Shown in pieces: positions 25,553 through 35,399 of a DNA stretch of 64,000 nt. The position numbers and the translations under genes are program-made. This DNA is from [Clostridium] leptum DSM 753 (GTDB lineage: Bacteria; Bacillota; Clostridia; Oscillospirales; Acutalibacteraceae). The stretch covers positions 62,001 to 126,000 of the forward strand of contig DS480346.1 in the NCBI GenBank assembly GCA_000154345.1. Reading direction: 5' to 3'. Within the stretch, counting starts at the first letter, position 1. The number at the start of each line of letters is the position of its first letter. The notes beneath the pieces are model-generated. The model worked only from the letters and a program-made list of their open reading frames with translations, was not told the origin of the DNA and did no database searches.

Positions 25553-27963
25553 TACGCGCCACCCGCTGTCCCGAACAGAGCTTTTTTATATTTCGGCGCG
25601 ATAACATGCAGGTGATACCGTTCATTTCCGCAGGAATAGAGGCAATGGCCGCGGTTCGGGTTTTGAATTACCCGGTATTCGGAATCCGAAACGCCGAGAA
25701 CACGCTTATATTCTTCCGTATCACAACTACCCGGATAGAATAGAAAACGGTGAGTAGGAATAGAAAGTAAGGGCTTCGTGTATTCGACGATTTCAGGTAA
25801 AAAGAAATCGGAAACGTTCTGAGAGGCGAGGATCACGTTGCTGCCGCGTTTCCGTCCCCGTTTAATGAAGCTGAGAAGATAGCTGATGGCGATGCGGTTC
25901 TTTAGAAGCTCGTGCAGCTCGTCGCAGCAGATATTGGTATCGCCCTCTGTCAGAAACTTGTGTGACATGAAGGAAAGAATATTAAAATACATCGCGTTGG
26001 ACAGGCTTTGATTGGTAGAAAGCATATCCTTTACGCCGAAATCAATATGCTTTGCGTTGGGAATATTGGTATAGCCGTTAAAGTAGACGGATTCCGCGCC
26101 GGTACAGATTCCATGCAGGCCAAGGCAAAGCTCCCGCAGCGTTTCCTTGCGATAAACCACTAATCCGGTTTCTGCTTTTTCCTCGTAGTTTTCCAGTTCC
26201 CGCGTCATTAGCTTATACAGATCAGTTAAAATCGGGTAATCAGACGAGCGCAGGCGGCTATAGTCGGTTTCCTCGGTGATATGAAATTCCTTGTAAAGAA
26301 GCTCCAGCATAATTTCCAATGTGTCGAGCTGTTCGGTGGGGAATGGCTTATACGCAGAGAAAAAATCGCGGAGAAAAGCAATGTGCTGATTAATCCGCAA
26401 GGGCTTAAAGAAGGCTTTCGGTGTATCGGGAGATTCCAACTCCGATACCGGCTCCTGATTCCATAGCCGGGGTTCCAGCGGATTAATGATATATTTTCCT
26501 GTCATCATATCCATATAGGTGCCGCCTAATGCTTCGGTCAGCTCCTTATATTCGTTCTCAGGATCGAGAATATATAAATTTTTCCGGCTCTGCCGGAAAA
26601 TACAGGACAGAATTTTTAAAAGAAAACTTTTTCCTTCGCCGGAATTACCGAGTATGATAATGTGCCCGTTGGTTTTGTCTTGGCCACGCTGGTCAAAATT
26701 AACAATAATATTGGAGCCGTTAGCGTCCCGGCCGATATACATTCCCTGGGGATCAGTCTTGCCGGAATAGGAAAAGGGAAACATATTTGCCACGCTGGAC
26801 GCGGGCAGCACCCGTTCGAACTGATTCTCGAACAGATTTTGTCCTGTTGGCATTGCGGAAATCATGCCTTCCTTTTGCTGGAGGAAAAGCTTGTCATATA
26901 AGATTTTGTGCCGGTTCAGAATGGCGGCAACATCGCCCTGCAGGAGTTCCAGGGCCTTATCGTTTCCGGCCGCCATTTCAATAAAGACCGCACAGTGCAG
27001 AAACGGTTCTTTGCTTCGGTGCATATTCTCGATTAGGAGCTGTACGTCCTGCATATTGGATTCGGCTTCCACCTTCTCCTTAATGCGGCTGCTGTTGTTG
27101 AGCATGTGCCGGTTTCTTCGCTCGGCCCGTTCCAGTATTTTATTGGTTTCATAGGATCCGACTGGCCGGGTATAGATATGCAGCGTTACGCCGTCCTTTT
27201 CTCCCAGTTCCCGGAAAATAGTCTGGTCTTTTGTTGTGGTGGGATAGCCTCTAACAGCCCATACGGTTCTTTGCGTGTTGCCGCAGACGTAGTAACGCTG
27301 TCTGCGGAAGTCAATAATGGAGGGCGCAATCAGCTCTAAAAAGCTTTTTTCCTGTTTTGCCTCTGCGGGGGAAAGGATTTCCTCTCCGTCAAAATCTGGC
27401 CAATAATCGTTATAGATATCCTGGGCAAAGTAGATTGCCAGGATTCCTTTCAACTCCTGTTCTTCCGCGATCCGGGCGGTAAATCCGGCTTCTAATAAAA
27501 TTAGGAGCAGACGCTTTAAGGTCTGCTCCTGTTGAGGCCGCCCGATATTCTTTTTAAACCGGACGGCAAAGGCAAATTCTCGGCCGGTGGCCATTGAAAT
27601 GCGGATATCGTCCAGGTATTCGATATCCTTGCGGTCTAATTCCGCAAGAACTTCGTTTGTTTCTGTTTTCATTTGTGCGGCAAGGTGTTCCTTATTTTTT
27701 TCATAGCTTTGGGAAGCGTTCAGGCATAAAATCTGCAGATTTTCAATGCTGGTAAGAATATTGGCCAGGGCAGAAATCCGGCCCGCGACCACTTCATCGC
27801 TTAACACACTCATATTAACGGGCGTAATCAGAATAAAGGAAATACGCTGCCCGTCCGGGGTAATAACCGAGCTTTGGTCAATCTCCTTGATGTCCATAAG
27901 CTGTAAGGTTGTCTGCAGCTTCTTTTTCTTTCTTCGATCATTTGTATAACGCATGATATTCAC
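25552..27963 (-). CDS. VirB4/TraE-type conjugation ATPase
   Basis: 803 aa. Walker A GNSGEGKSF near 440, Walker B region INTNICCDELHEL near 680, and the C-terminal VILASQNVSDFF segment of VirB4 proteins. The N-terminal 300 residues form the VirB4 family interaction domain. It powers assembly of, and transfer through, the mating channel at the membrane. It follows the PrgI-like gene by one base. Confidence 0.95.
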   Translation of the reverse strand: MNIMRYTNDRRKKKKLQTTLQLMDIKEIDQSSVITPDGQRISFILITPVNMSVLSDEVVAGRISALANILTSIENLQILCLNASQSYEKNKEHLAAQMKTETNEVLAELDRKDIEYLDDIRISMATGREFAFAVRFKKNIGRPQQEQTLKRLLLILLEAGFTARIAEEQELKGILAIYFAQDIYNDYWPDFDGEEILSPAEAKQEKSFLELIAPSIIDFRRQRYYVCGNTQRTVWAVRGYPTTTKDQTIFRELGEKDGVTLHIYTRPVGSYETNKILERAERRNRHMLNNSSRIKEKVEAESNMQDVQLLIENMHRSKEPFLHCAVFIEMAAGNDKALELLQGDVAAILNRHKILYDKLFLQQKEGMISAMPTGQNLFENQFERVLPASSVANMFPFSYSGKTDPQGMYIGRDANGSNIIVNFDQRGQDKTNGHIIILGNSGEGKSFLLKILSCIFRQSRKNLYILDPENEYKELTEALGGTYMDMMTGKYIINPLEPRLWNQEPVSELESPDTPKAFFKPLRINQHIAFLRDFFSAYKPFPTEQLDTLEIMLELLYKEFHITEETDYSRLRSSDYPILTDLYKLMTRELENYEEKAETGLVVYRKETLRELCLGLHGICTGAESVYFNGYTNIPNAKHIDFGVKDMLSTNQSLSNAMYFNILSFMSHKFLTEGDTNICCDELHELLKNRIAISYLLSFIKRGRKRGSNVILASQNVSDFFLPEIVEYTKPLLSIPTHRFLFYPGSCDTEEYKRVLGVSDSEYRVIQNPNRGHCLYSCGNERYHLHVIAPKYKKALFGTAGGA

Positions 27964-27964
27964 C

Positions 27965-28225
27965 TCATTTCCATTTGAAAAGCTGCTGTTCTGTTATTAC
28001 AAATCGGCCTATCCGTTTTATATATTCATAAATAGATCCGGTATCCGCTAAACGCATAGTAAGAAAAGCATACAGGGCAGAAAACAGCAGAGGAAGGTAC
28101 AGCCAGGTGGAAAACAGAACAATAAGGGAAATCACCAGGCAGCAGCCTATAATTAAGGTATCCTTCATGTTCCAAAACAGAATGAGGGGTTCTGCGTTCA
28201 GATTATCGGGATAAGAGTATTCCAT
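27965..28225 (-). CDS. PrgI-like membrane protein (VirB3 equivalent)
   Basis: 86 aa with two adjacent hydrophobic segments (about 25-62). It matches the PrgI-family proteins that precede VirB4 in Gram-positive elements in size, topology, the YSYPDNLNAEP-type start and position. It is a presumed inner part of the mating channel. Confidence 0.8.
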   Translation of the reverse strand: MEYSYPDNLNAEPLILFWNMKDTLIIGCCLVISLIVLFSTWLYLPLLFSALYAFLTMRLADTGSIYEYIKRIGRFVITEQQLFKWK

Positions 28226-28229
28226 TGAA

Positions 28230-29123
28230 TCACCTAACCTTTGTAAAAATGTGTTTTACCGTGCTCACCGTATGAACGGCTCCCATAATATTTCCTTTTG
28301 CGGACGTATCCAAACCAAATTGCTGTGCAATTCTTGGCACCTCTGCGGCGGCCAGAAGAAGGGCGAATCCCGGTAAATATGCGGTGTCGGCCATTAACAG
28401 AATCCCCAAAACATATAAGATATTTTGGAAAAACGCCGTGAAGCAAAGGGCGATTACCTGTTTGCACCAGCCAAAAAACGCATCGAAATAGCCGCGCGGG
28501 ACATTAAACATATGAAAAGAACCAATACAGGTAATAATGAGCAAAATTCCCCCGCGCTTAATATTTCCGAATACCACCTTAATGCTGACGTAGACCAGCA
28601 GAATCACTACGATTAGAAGGGTTATAGCCATCTGGCCGGCTGGAATCGTAACGCCGGCAGCTCCGGTTTCGCTTCCAGGAGGCAGCTCCCCGCCGTTCAG
28701 TATGATGCCGATCTGCTCTATCGCGTTCAGCATTTGACCGTCCAAATCCATGCTGCCGGTCAGGGCAACGGTAATATACTTTTGAAGCTCTAACACGAAT
28801 TGGAACAAAAGGACGGGGAGAGTAGTAAATAACAGTGCCGCCATCAATCCTTTGATGAAATTCATAAATAGCGACCTTGCCGCGCTTCCATCGCCGTTTT
28901 GGTATTGAATTACCATTTCAAAGATTCCGATAATGCAGGCGATGATAAACAGGCAGTATCCGAAATACTGGAAGAAGCTTAATAACCCCTGGACATAGGC
29001 GCTTTGAAAAAGCGTATCGGATAAATCAGTAAGGAGATCGATTAAAGACTGAATTGTGTTGACGCAAAATTCAAATATCTTTTTAATGGTGATCTCAAAC
29101 ATTTGGTTAATGATAGTATCCAT
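28230..29123 (-). CDS. TrbL/VirB6-like polytopic conjugation protein
   Basis: 297 aa with about six predicted transmembrane helices (for example LSFFQYFGYCLFIIACIIGIF, MAALLFTTLPVLLF, MAITLLIVVILLVYV). The C-terminus GLDTSAKGNIMGAVHTVSTVKH is typical of the VirB6-like protein in Tn1549-type elements. It forms part of the membrane channel. Same operon as VirB4. Confidence 0.85.
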   Translation of the reverse strand: MDTIINQMFEITIKKIFEFCVNTIQSLIDLLTDLSDTLFQSAYVQGLLSFFQYFGYCLFIIACIIGIFEMVIQYQNGDGSAARSLFMNFIKGLMAALLFTTLPVLLFQFVLELQKYITVALTGSMDLDGQMLNAIEQIGIILNGGELPPGSETGAAGVTIPAGQMAITLLIVVILLVYVSIKVVFGNIKRGGILLIITCIGSFHMFNVPRGYFDAFFGWCKQVIALCFTAFFQNILYVLGILLMADTAYLPGFALLLAAAEVPRIAQQFGLDTSAKGNIMGAVHTVSTVKHIFTKVR

Positions 29124-29127
29124 ACGG

Positions 29128-29403
29128 TTATACTCCGATCACACTCCACATCCAGGTGGGGGCCGTGGAAACAAGGACTAAACCAATAAAGATTAGAATA
29201 AGGGGAATCCAGTTTAATTCTTCTCCTGCGTGATGGGCTTTCCAGAGCATAGCCGCTTTGACAATTAAGGAAACCAGCAGAATGACGGCGATAATGATAA
29301 AGGCAGCGTTGACAATGGTTTTAATCTCCGGTAGGACGTTGTTCTCCATTGCGCTGTTAAAAGCATCGCCAATGCTGGCAAGTGTCAAAAAACTTGTATT
29401 CAT
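29128..29403 (-). CDS. Small two-helix conjugation protein, VirB2-like position
   Basis: 91 aa with two transmembrane helices (about 30-52 and 68-90). Location just upstream of the VirB6-like gene and the topology suggest a pilin-like or channel subunit, as in related elements. Strong AAAGGAG site before the ATG. Assignment rests on context. Confidence 0.75.
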   Translation of the reverse strand: MNTSFLTLASIGDAFNSAMENNVLPEIKTIVNAAFIIIAVILLVSLIVKAAMLWKAHHAGEELNWIPLILIFIGLVLVSTAPTWMWSVIGV

Positions 29404-29435
29404 AATACATTTCTCCTTTAAAAAATTTAATGATT

Positions 29436-30122
29436 TTAGTTAGTGATATAGACTGTAATACTGATACTAATACCGCCCTCAAACGTGGCGGTAATGATGC
29501 TGCTTCCCGGCTCCAAAGCCTGCAGATGAATGGAATCCAAGCCATAGCTTGAAATCTTTACCGCATAGGCGTTGCTGTTTGCCCAGGTTACGCCACTGGT
29601 ATAAATGGAGCTGGGGGCGTTGCTGATTCCCACTGAAATAGTACTGCCAACCGCAGCAGTTTGAGGGCTGGCCCACAGCGTAGGGTTGGCGGCTGGGGGC
29701 AGCGGATCAGGTTCCGGCTCTGGTGCTGATTCTGGTTTGGGTTCCGGGGCTGGTTTCGGCATTGGCTCCGGGGGTGGTTCTGGTTCTGGCGCGGGAGCAG
29801 GAGGAACGGCCGAAGAAGCCGGGGCAGGTGAAGGGGTTTCCTCTTGCGGTTCTGATGGGGAACAGCTGCTTGTTGTTTCCGGGATACGGCTTTCCGATAC
29901 CTGGGTTTTGCTTTCCGGCTTGCTGTCCTCTGAGGAACTGGCAGGCGCGGAAGTCGGTTCGCGCTCCTGAGTGCCGATAGAACTGGAAACTGCATGGCTG
30001 TTTGATTCAATCTGATACATGACAGGCCGCCGGATTAAAAATTCCGCAGCGGTCAGAATTAGAAGCACCGTTAAGATGATAGAGCCATACTTGATAAGAG
30101 ATTTATATTTTTTGGGAAGCAT
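29436..30122 (-). CDS. Membrane-anchored Pro/Glu-rich protein with an Ig-like C-terminal domain
   Basis: 228 aa. N-terminal anchor (about 13-30), a Ser/Pro/Glu-rich linker including PEPEP repeats (about 55-148), and a C-terminal bacterial Ig-like (BIG2-type) domain (LWASPQTAAVGSTISVGI ... SSIITATFEGGISISITVYI). It probably spans the wall and presents the Ig domain outside. It lies between the channel genes and the adhesin gene. Long frames on the other strand here come from the biased linker. Confidence 0.8.
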   Translation of the reverse strand: MLPKKYKSLIKYGSIILTVLLILTAAEFLIRRPVMYQIESNSHAVSSSIGTQEREPTSAPASSSEDSKPESKTQVSESRIPETTSSCSPSEPQEETPSPAPASSAVPPAPAPEPEPPPEPMPKPAPEPKPESAPEPEPDPLPPAANPTLWASPQTAAVGSTISVGISNAPSSIYTSGVTWANSNAYAVKISSYGLDSIHLQALEPGSSIITATFEGGISISITVYITN

Positions 30123-30179
30123 TTAATTAGTCTGTTCGCCTCCTTCCTGAGCTTATTCCTTTCATGGTTTACTGAAACC

Positions 30180-30209
30180 GAGAGATGCCCGGTAATTACC
30201 AGGCATCTC
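30180..30209. terminator. Hairpin after the adhesin gene
   Basis: Stem GAGAGATGCC / GGCATCTCTC with a 10-nt loop, 15 bp beyond the adhesin stop. The T-tract is better on the plus strand than in the gene's own direction, so efficiency is uncertain. Confidence 0.5.
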
Positions 30210-30223
30210 TCTTTATAGGGAAT

Positions 30224-33200
30224 TTAATATTTCTTTATTTTCTGCTTCTGTCTGTTTGTAAAAATAAAGAAACAGATAATAACTGCACCGGAAAGGGCGG
30301 CCGCAATACTCCATACTATCGTATTGACGTTCTCTCCTGTTGCCACAAGCTCCACCTTTTCGTCATTTCTAAACGTTTCTTCAATTACTTTTCCGTCCTC
30401 CGTGATAGTTACTTTATGAGGCGTAGGGTCTAAAATGAAGCCCTCCGGGGCTTGAAATTCCTCCCAGGTATATTCGCCATAGGTAAGAATTGTAGAGAAG
30501 ATACCGTTTTCGTCGGTGTATCCTTCGGCTATGACATTTCCCTGTGCGTCCTTAAAACGGATTCCAGCTTGATAAAGAGAGCTTCCGTCCGTGGAGCTTA
30601 CTTTATGAATGATAATCTCTGAGGAAATCATTCTGTTGTGCAGCGATGTTTTTATAATTTCTCCGTCACCTGCAATCGTAAATTCGTAAAGAGTAGGGTC
30701 GATTACATACCCCTCCGGCGCTTCTGCCTCACAATAGAAATAATTGCCGTAAGGCAAGGTGAATCTTACAGTTCCCGATTCATCGGTAACGCCTTCTGCG
30801 ACAACAATTTTATCCGGGTCGAGAATTTGTATTTTACTGCCTGAAAGTCTTTGTCCGGTGGATAAATCCAGCTTAGAGATTTCTATGCTTCCCTTTACCG
30901 TATTATTGACGATAGGCTCTCCATTGCTGGGATCAATGGTAATCTCCTGAACTTCCTGGGGCTGGGCCTCAAAGGTAAAAGGATAAATAGTTTCATTCAA
31001 TACCCAGCCTGGGGCGGTTTGGAGTTCCTTAAGGTAATAGCTCCCGATGGGGAGATCGGCAGAGGACACACCTTTCAGGGATTCATCGAGGCTGATAATA
31101 TCCACTAAAGAATTTTGAGGGATTATCACATTTCCGGAACTGTCTTTAAAATCCTGTGCGGTAAAAATGCCGAACCGGATATATTTATAAGCGTCCGGGT
31201 TTGGGAAGATAGGATTTTCTTCAATAAGCTTTGTCAGGGTAACAGTTACTTTCTGCCTCTGATTGGTTACAGTGACAGGCTCCGTATAAACTGTGACATT
31301 TTGGCCCTTGTAGGTTAAATCTACAATGTAGGGGGCAGTATCCAGGACAAAGCCCTCCGGCGCTGTTTTTTCCTGTATCCGAATCTGGCCCAAAGGCAAA
31401 TCCGGGGAGATTTTCCCGCCGTTAACCGTCGCTATCAGATCATCGGCACTGTAAAGAAGAATACCGCCGGGGGAATAAATATCCTGGTTCGCATAGATTT
31501 CATAGACAGCACCGGATAATGTTTCCGTACCGTATACCGGGGTGTATTGAATCCCAAATTCTGTTTCGCTTTGATCGGCGTTAGTGAGCCGTTCTCCTTC
31601 TTTGGTAATCAGAACATTGGCTTGCTGGCTGATGTTTTCCAGATGGATTGTAATGACGACATCTTGCTCACTGATGGTAAAAGGATATTGTTTCGGGTCA
31701 AGGACGGTTCCCTCCGGCGCTGAGATTTCCTGCAAATAGTACGAGCCGCGGGGGAGAGGGCCGCTTTTGTCATAGCCCTTTGAATCAGTGGTTAAGCTTC
31801 CGGCCTGAGTGCCGTTTGTTGTATAAATACCGTAAACGGCATTTGCCAGTGCCCCGCCATAGGTAGCGTCGGATTTGTAAATTTCTACATATCCTTTGAC
31901 AGTCTCGTTGCTGATGGGCTGGCCCCCGTTGGGTTCCACTATGACGTGCTGTACGTCCTGGGGCTGTGCTGAAAAAGAAAACGGGTATTCAGTTTCGTCC
32001 AATACCCAGCCTGGGGCGGTCTGAAGCTCCTTCAGATAATAGTCGGAGATAGGAAGGTCAGCGGAGGACGAGCCTTGCAAGGTTTCATCGATACCGAAGA
32101 TATCCAGAAGGGAGTTCTTCGGGATTACGGTATTTTCTGAATTGTCCTGAATGTCCTTAAATGAAAAAATCCCAAACCGGATATCTTTGTAAGCGTCCGG
32201 GTTTGGGAACAGAGTGTTTTCCTCTATGAATTTTTTTAGGCTTACCGTTACCTTCTGCCGCTGATTGGTGACTGTGACTGGCTCTGTGTAGACTGTAACA
32301 GTCTGTCCTTTATAAGTCAGGTCAATAATATGCGGCGTGGTATCCAGGGCAAAGCCGGACGGTGCGGTTTTCTCTACCGCACGATATTGACCCAGGGGGA
32401 GATTCGGGCTTTTTACTCCGCTGTTTACAGTGCAGACAAGCTGGTCTTTTGTATATAACTGTTTGCCGCCTGCGGATACAATATTTTCATTGGCGTAAAT
32501 ATCGTAAACAGCGCCGGAAAGGGCAGAGAGGCCATAGGTTGGTGTGTAGAGGGGGCCAAATTCAGAATCGCTTTGCGTGGCTCCGGTCAGAACTTCGCCT
32601 TGCTTGGTAATCAGAATATTAGCGGTTTGGCTTTGATCGGAAACCGACAGGCTCAGAGTGGCCCCGTTGGTAGTTAAATCAAATTCATGCTTTGTGGTAT
32701 CCAGAATGGCACCGGACGGGGCTTTCAGCTCCTGCAGGTAGTAGTGTCCCAGGGGGAGGGACTTGCTTTTGACGTAATCGGTCGCTGAGGTGGTAAGCTC
32801 GTCAACCTTTGTGCCGCTGCTATCGTAAATGCCATAAACGGCCCCGGAGAAAAAGCCGCCGTGAGTATCGTTGGTTTTTCTAATTTGGACAGTGCCCTCA
32901 CCGATAGCCAGCTTAAAATATGCCGGAACCGGGTCTCCGGCACCGCCGCCGGTAATCATGTTCTGATTGCCGCTGGGATTGTTTACCGACTGCCAGATCA
33001 GGATACCAGTAGAAGCCGGAGAGGGGAGGGGCTTGGTCGAACTGGCAACTGTCTCGGCTGTAATTTTATTTGCGGTGCTGATACTCAGAGTGTTTCCATT
33101 CCGGGAGAGCGTCACACCGGAAATGGAAAAATTAAAGCTGGAAAGAACATTGTTAGTATCTGTAACTGTCTTTTCATATTTTTTGGTGGAAGGATTATAG

Positions 33201-33799
33201 TCTAAAATGATGGTGGGGGCGCTCATTGCTGATCGTCCGGAAAAGCTGGGACGAAGATAGTGAGTAGACAGTTTTTTTTCCAGTTCCTTGTATGCCTGGA
33301 CAAATCCCGCATGGCCGGAAAAGGCGTTGTAGCACCGGGCGTCCCGTCTGGTATATGGGTGAGTGCTGTCCCGGTATCCCATTACAATTTCCCAAATCAT
33401 ATTGCGGGTAGCGAAATACTGTTCCGGCTTGTTTCCGGGCAGGCTTTGGTTCGGGTAGCCGTAGAGCAAGAGAAGGTTAATGGCTGTTTGCTGATTCAAT
33501 GAGAGAGCGTTCCAGGCCGGAGTGGACGAAACAGTTTCGTAGAACCAGTCGGATTCGTTCCCGCCGATCTGTACGTCGGGCTGGATACAGTAGGCGATTC
33601 GGTTGGTTTCGTCCAGCCGCATGACAGTGCTGTACGTTCCCGCACGATAGGTATAGTTTCCAATGTGTAAATCAGAGGTATACTGCAAAGGATCGCTAAC
33701 GCCGTACCAATCCTGAATAGCATTGGCTGAGATAGGAATATCGAGCACCATAATGAAGGTGAGCAGAAGGGCGGTGAGCCTTTTTAAATATTTCATCAC
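30224..33799 (-). CDS. Cell-wall SpaA/Cna-B adhesin with N-terminal thioester-like domain
   Basis: 1191 aa. Signal peptide (1-28, ending SANA), then a thioester-type domain with the candidate Cys near 70 in YCIQPD and the matching Gln/Glu region. A series of SpaA/prealbumin-like Cna-B domains follows from about 300, recognisable by GxYxLxExxAPxGY-type ends (HYYLQELKAPSGAILD, SYYLQEISAPEGTVLD, NYFYCEAEAPEGYVID, EYTWEEFQAPEGFILD). Roughly 330 residues are duplicated. The C-terminus has LVATGE (about 1151) rather than LPxTG, then a transmembrane helix and basic tail. It probably promotes mating contact or host adhesion. Confidence 0.92.
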   Translation of the reverse strand: MMKYLKRLTALLLTFIMVLDIPISANAIQDWYGVSDPLQYTSDLHIGNYTYRAGTYSTVMRLDETNRIAYCIQPDVQIGGNESDWFYETVSSTPAWNALSLNQQTAINLLLLYGYPNQSLPGNKPEQYFATRNMIWEIVMGYRDSTHPYTRRDARCYNAFSGHAGFVQAYKELEKKLSTHYLRPSFSGRSAMSAPTIILDYNPSTKKYEKTVTDTNNVLSSFNFSISGVTLSRNGNTLSISTANKITAETVASSTKPLPSPASTGILIWQSVNNPSGNQNMITGGGAGDPVPAYFKLAIGEGTVQIRKTNDTHGGFFSGAVYGIYDSSGTKVDELTTSATDYVKSKSLPLGHYYLQELKAPSGAILDTTKHEFDLTTNGATLSLSVSDQSQTANILITKQGEVLTGATQSDSEFGPLYTPTYGLSALSGAVYDIYANENIVSAGGKQLYTKDQLVCTVNSGVKSPNLPLGQYRAVEKTAPSGFALDTTPHIIDLTYKGQTVTVYTEPVTVTNQRQKVTVSLKKFIEENTLFPNPDAYKDIRFGIFSFKDIQDNSENTVIPKNSLLDIFGIDETLQGSSSADLPISDYYLKELQTAPGWVLDETEYPFSFSAQPQDVQHVIVEPNGGQPISNETVKGYVEIYKSDATYGGALANAVYGIYTTNGTQAGSLTTDSKGYDKSGPLPRGSYYLQEISAPEGTVLDPKQYPFTISEQDVVITIHLENISQQANVLITKEGERLTNADQSETEFGIQYTPVYGTETLSGAVYEIYANQDIYSPGGILLYSADDLIATVNGGKISPDLPLGQIRIQEKTAPEGFVLDTAPYIVDLTYKGQNVTVYTEPVTVTNQRQKVTVTLTKLIEENPIFPNPDAYKYIRFGIFTAQDFKDSSGNVIIPQNSLVDIISLDESLKGVSSADLPIGSYYLKELQTAPGWVLNETIYPFTFEAQPQEVQEITIDPSNGEPIVNNTVKGSIEISKLDLSTGQRLSGSKIQILDPDKIVVAEGVTDESGTVRFTLPYGNYFYCEAEAPEGYVIDPTLYEFTIAGDGEIIKTSLHNRMISSEIIIHKVSSTDGSSLYQAGIRFKDAQGNVIAEGYTDENGIFSTILTYGEYTWEEFQAPEGFILDPTPHKVTITEDGKVIEETFRNDEKVELVATGENVNTIVWSIAAALSGAVIICFFIFTNRQKQKIKKY

Positions 33800-33832
33800 G
33801 TTTTTCCTCCTTTAAAATGAGAGATATCTATG

Positions 33833-33868
33833 AAAAAAGCGCCTGTTCAGAAAACAGACGCTAAAAAA
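33833..33868 (-). terminator. Intrinsic terminator
   Basis: On the minus strand AGCGTCTGTT / AACAGGCGCT (33838-33862) with a 5-nt loop followed by TTTTTT. It ends the transcript of the 33885 gene and separates it from the adhesin gene. Confidence 0.8.
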
Positions 33869-33884
33869 GAAATATATACAAGCC

Positions 33885-34775
33885 TTAGCCATACATGACG
33901 ACAAAATGATTGTTGGAATCAAAACAAACGTTGAAATATAGGTCGGATACCGGACAGTTGTCTGCGGCGGTAATATTGGCAACCATAACGTCTATAGCTT
34001 CGGCCACATAAGCAAATGCTTGTTCTTTCGTGGGATTCCAGAGCATAAAGTCATGTGGAGGTCCCCACCCAGCATTATCAAGGGTTAATGAAGGAGCATA
34101 GGTCATTCCCAAACTTTGCCCGTAAGAAATACCATAGCTGATTAATTCGTTTTGATCGATGATTTCCGGCTCCGGTTCGGGTTCGGGTTCTGGTTCAGGC
34201 TGTGGCTCCGGTTCCGGGGTCGGTTCGGGTTCCGGCTCTGGAGCTGGCTCAGGCTCAGGCGCAGGAGTGGGGGAATCAGAATTTACAGGCTTATTCCCGC
34301 CTCCATTGTTTCCGTTATTGCCGCTGGGAGAATCCGGCTGGGAATTGCTGGGCCTATGGCTGGCAGAATTATCAGAGCCGGACGGCTTTGCGGGGGAGGA
34401 ACTGGTTCCGCTCTTTGAGGATTTATCGCCGGACTGGCTGGAATCCTTAGAGGACGAATTGGAATTTTTATCGTTCTTGCCGTCTGAATCAGCTTTTGAA
34501 CTATTAGAATCCTTTTCGGATTTAGAGGAAGAATCCTTATCCCTGGAAACTTTCAAGCTGGAATTACCTCTTGACGGGGAAGCGGAGGAAGCTTCCTTTC
34601 CGTTTTCCTGATGTGAAGCAACCGCCATTGTTACCGGGGAAGCATTGTTTCCGTAGATGGAGAATCCTACCGGGATTCCAACGGCAAGAATGACGATGGC
34701 GGCGGCACAGCTTATTACGATGTTTCTCTTTTTGCTGTCATGAAACAGCTCTTTTATTTTTTGTTTTATGTTCAT
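33885..34775 (-). CDS. Membrane-anchored Ser-rich/Pro-Glu-repeat protein
   Basis: 296 aa. Cytoplasmic basic N-terminus, one transmembrane helix (about 18-38), a Ser/Lys/Asp-rich stretch (about 60-125), a (PE)n spacer (about 168-205), and a conserved-looking ~95-residue C-terminal domain (YGISYGQSLGMTYAPSLTLDNAGW ... VCFDSNNHFVVMYG). It looks like a wall-spanning display protein of the element. Domain function unknown. It overlaps the next upstream gene by 4 bp. Confidence 0.8.
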   Translation of the reverse strand: MNIKQKIKELFHDSKKRNIVISCAAAIVILAVGIPVGFSIYGNNASPVTMAVASHQENGKEASSASPSRGNSSLKVSRDKDSSSKSEKDSNSSKADSDGKNDKNSNSSSKDSSQSGDKSSKSGTSSSPAKPSGSDNSASHRPSNSQPDSPSGNNGNNGGGNKPVNSDSPTPAPEPEPAPEPEPEPTPEPEPQPEPEPEPEPEPEIIDQNELISYGISYGQSLGMTYAPSLTLDNAGWGPPHDFMLWNPTKEQAFAYVAEAIDVMVANITAADNCPVSDLYFNVCFDSNNHFVVMYG

Positions 34776-34963
34776 AAGTTACGGCTCCTTTCTGGTGAAA
34801 TACAGCTTTTAATCATCAAATCGTTATTATCTAATCTTTCTACGATTTCCCGCAGCATGTTAATTTCAGCAGCCTGGTTGCGTATTTTTACTAACGCTCT
34901 GTATAGCAGAACCGTTAGAAAAATGACGGCTGCGGCTAATATTATTATAGCGGCTATGTCCAT
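34772..34963 (-). CDS. Small membrane protein with coiled-coil tail
   Basis: 63 aa: a transmembrane helix (about 3-22) followed by an amphipathic helix (KIRNQAAEINMLREIVERLDNND). AAAAGGAGGA precedes the ATG at 34963, and the stop overlaps the start of the next gene (ATGA), supporting translation. Function unknown. Confidence 0.7.
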   Translation of the reverse strand: MDIAAIIILAAAVIFLTVLLYRALVKIRNQAAEINMLREIVERLDNNDLMIKSCISPERSRNL

Positions 34964-35072
34964 CTTTTCAAGATTCCTCCTTTTATTTTAATTTCCTTTG
35001 AGTGTGGTAAATGATATTGTTCTGTGATATAGTAAAGTCGTTACGCTTTGAATTTAATTTGGGGGAAATGTT

Positions 35073-35387
35073 ATGGTTTGGGAAAGTAAAAAGCATGTCG
35101 TTCCACGTCTGGATTATTTTGAAAATCAAGGGGTTATGACCGGAAGCAAAGAGTTCCCCCGTGTGGATCATATGATCGATGAGTTTCGGTATAAGCTTGA
35201 AACAGTAGGGGAAAGCATAAAGGGGTATGTATGGCATGGCCCCTATTGCTATAACTATTGCCGGGATAACGGTCAGATCAAAGCAGAAGCGGAGTTTCCT
35301 TTAACCAAAGAAGGAACAGACGAAATTTTCCATTGGTTAGAAGAAATGTATACTGTTATGGAAAGGGAAAGCCGGGTCGGGAACTAA
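35073..35387 (+). CDS. Small hypothetical protein, opposite to the transfer cluster
   Basis: 104 aa, soluble, acidic, with no recognised domain. GGGGGAAATGTT precedes the ATG. It is the only rightward gene between 14.6 and 38.8 kb and is bounded on the right by palindromic element copy B, which can serve as terminator for both strands. Confidence 0.65.
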   Translation: MVWESKKHVVPRLDYFENQGVMTGSKEFPRVDHMIDEFRYKLETVGESIKGYVWHGPYCYNYCRDNGQIKAEAEFPLTKEGTDEIFHWLEEMYTVMERESRVGN

Positions 35388-35399
35388 ATATAAAAATAG

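Noticed and set aside
29686..30010. Gly/Ser-rich and Pro-rich alternative frames in the 29436 gene
   Set aside because: They come from the PEPEP-coding repeat in other frames; the same happens at 34152-34611.
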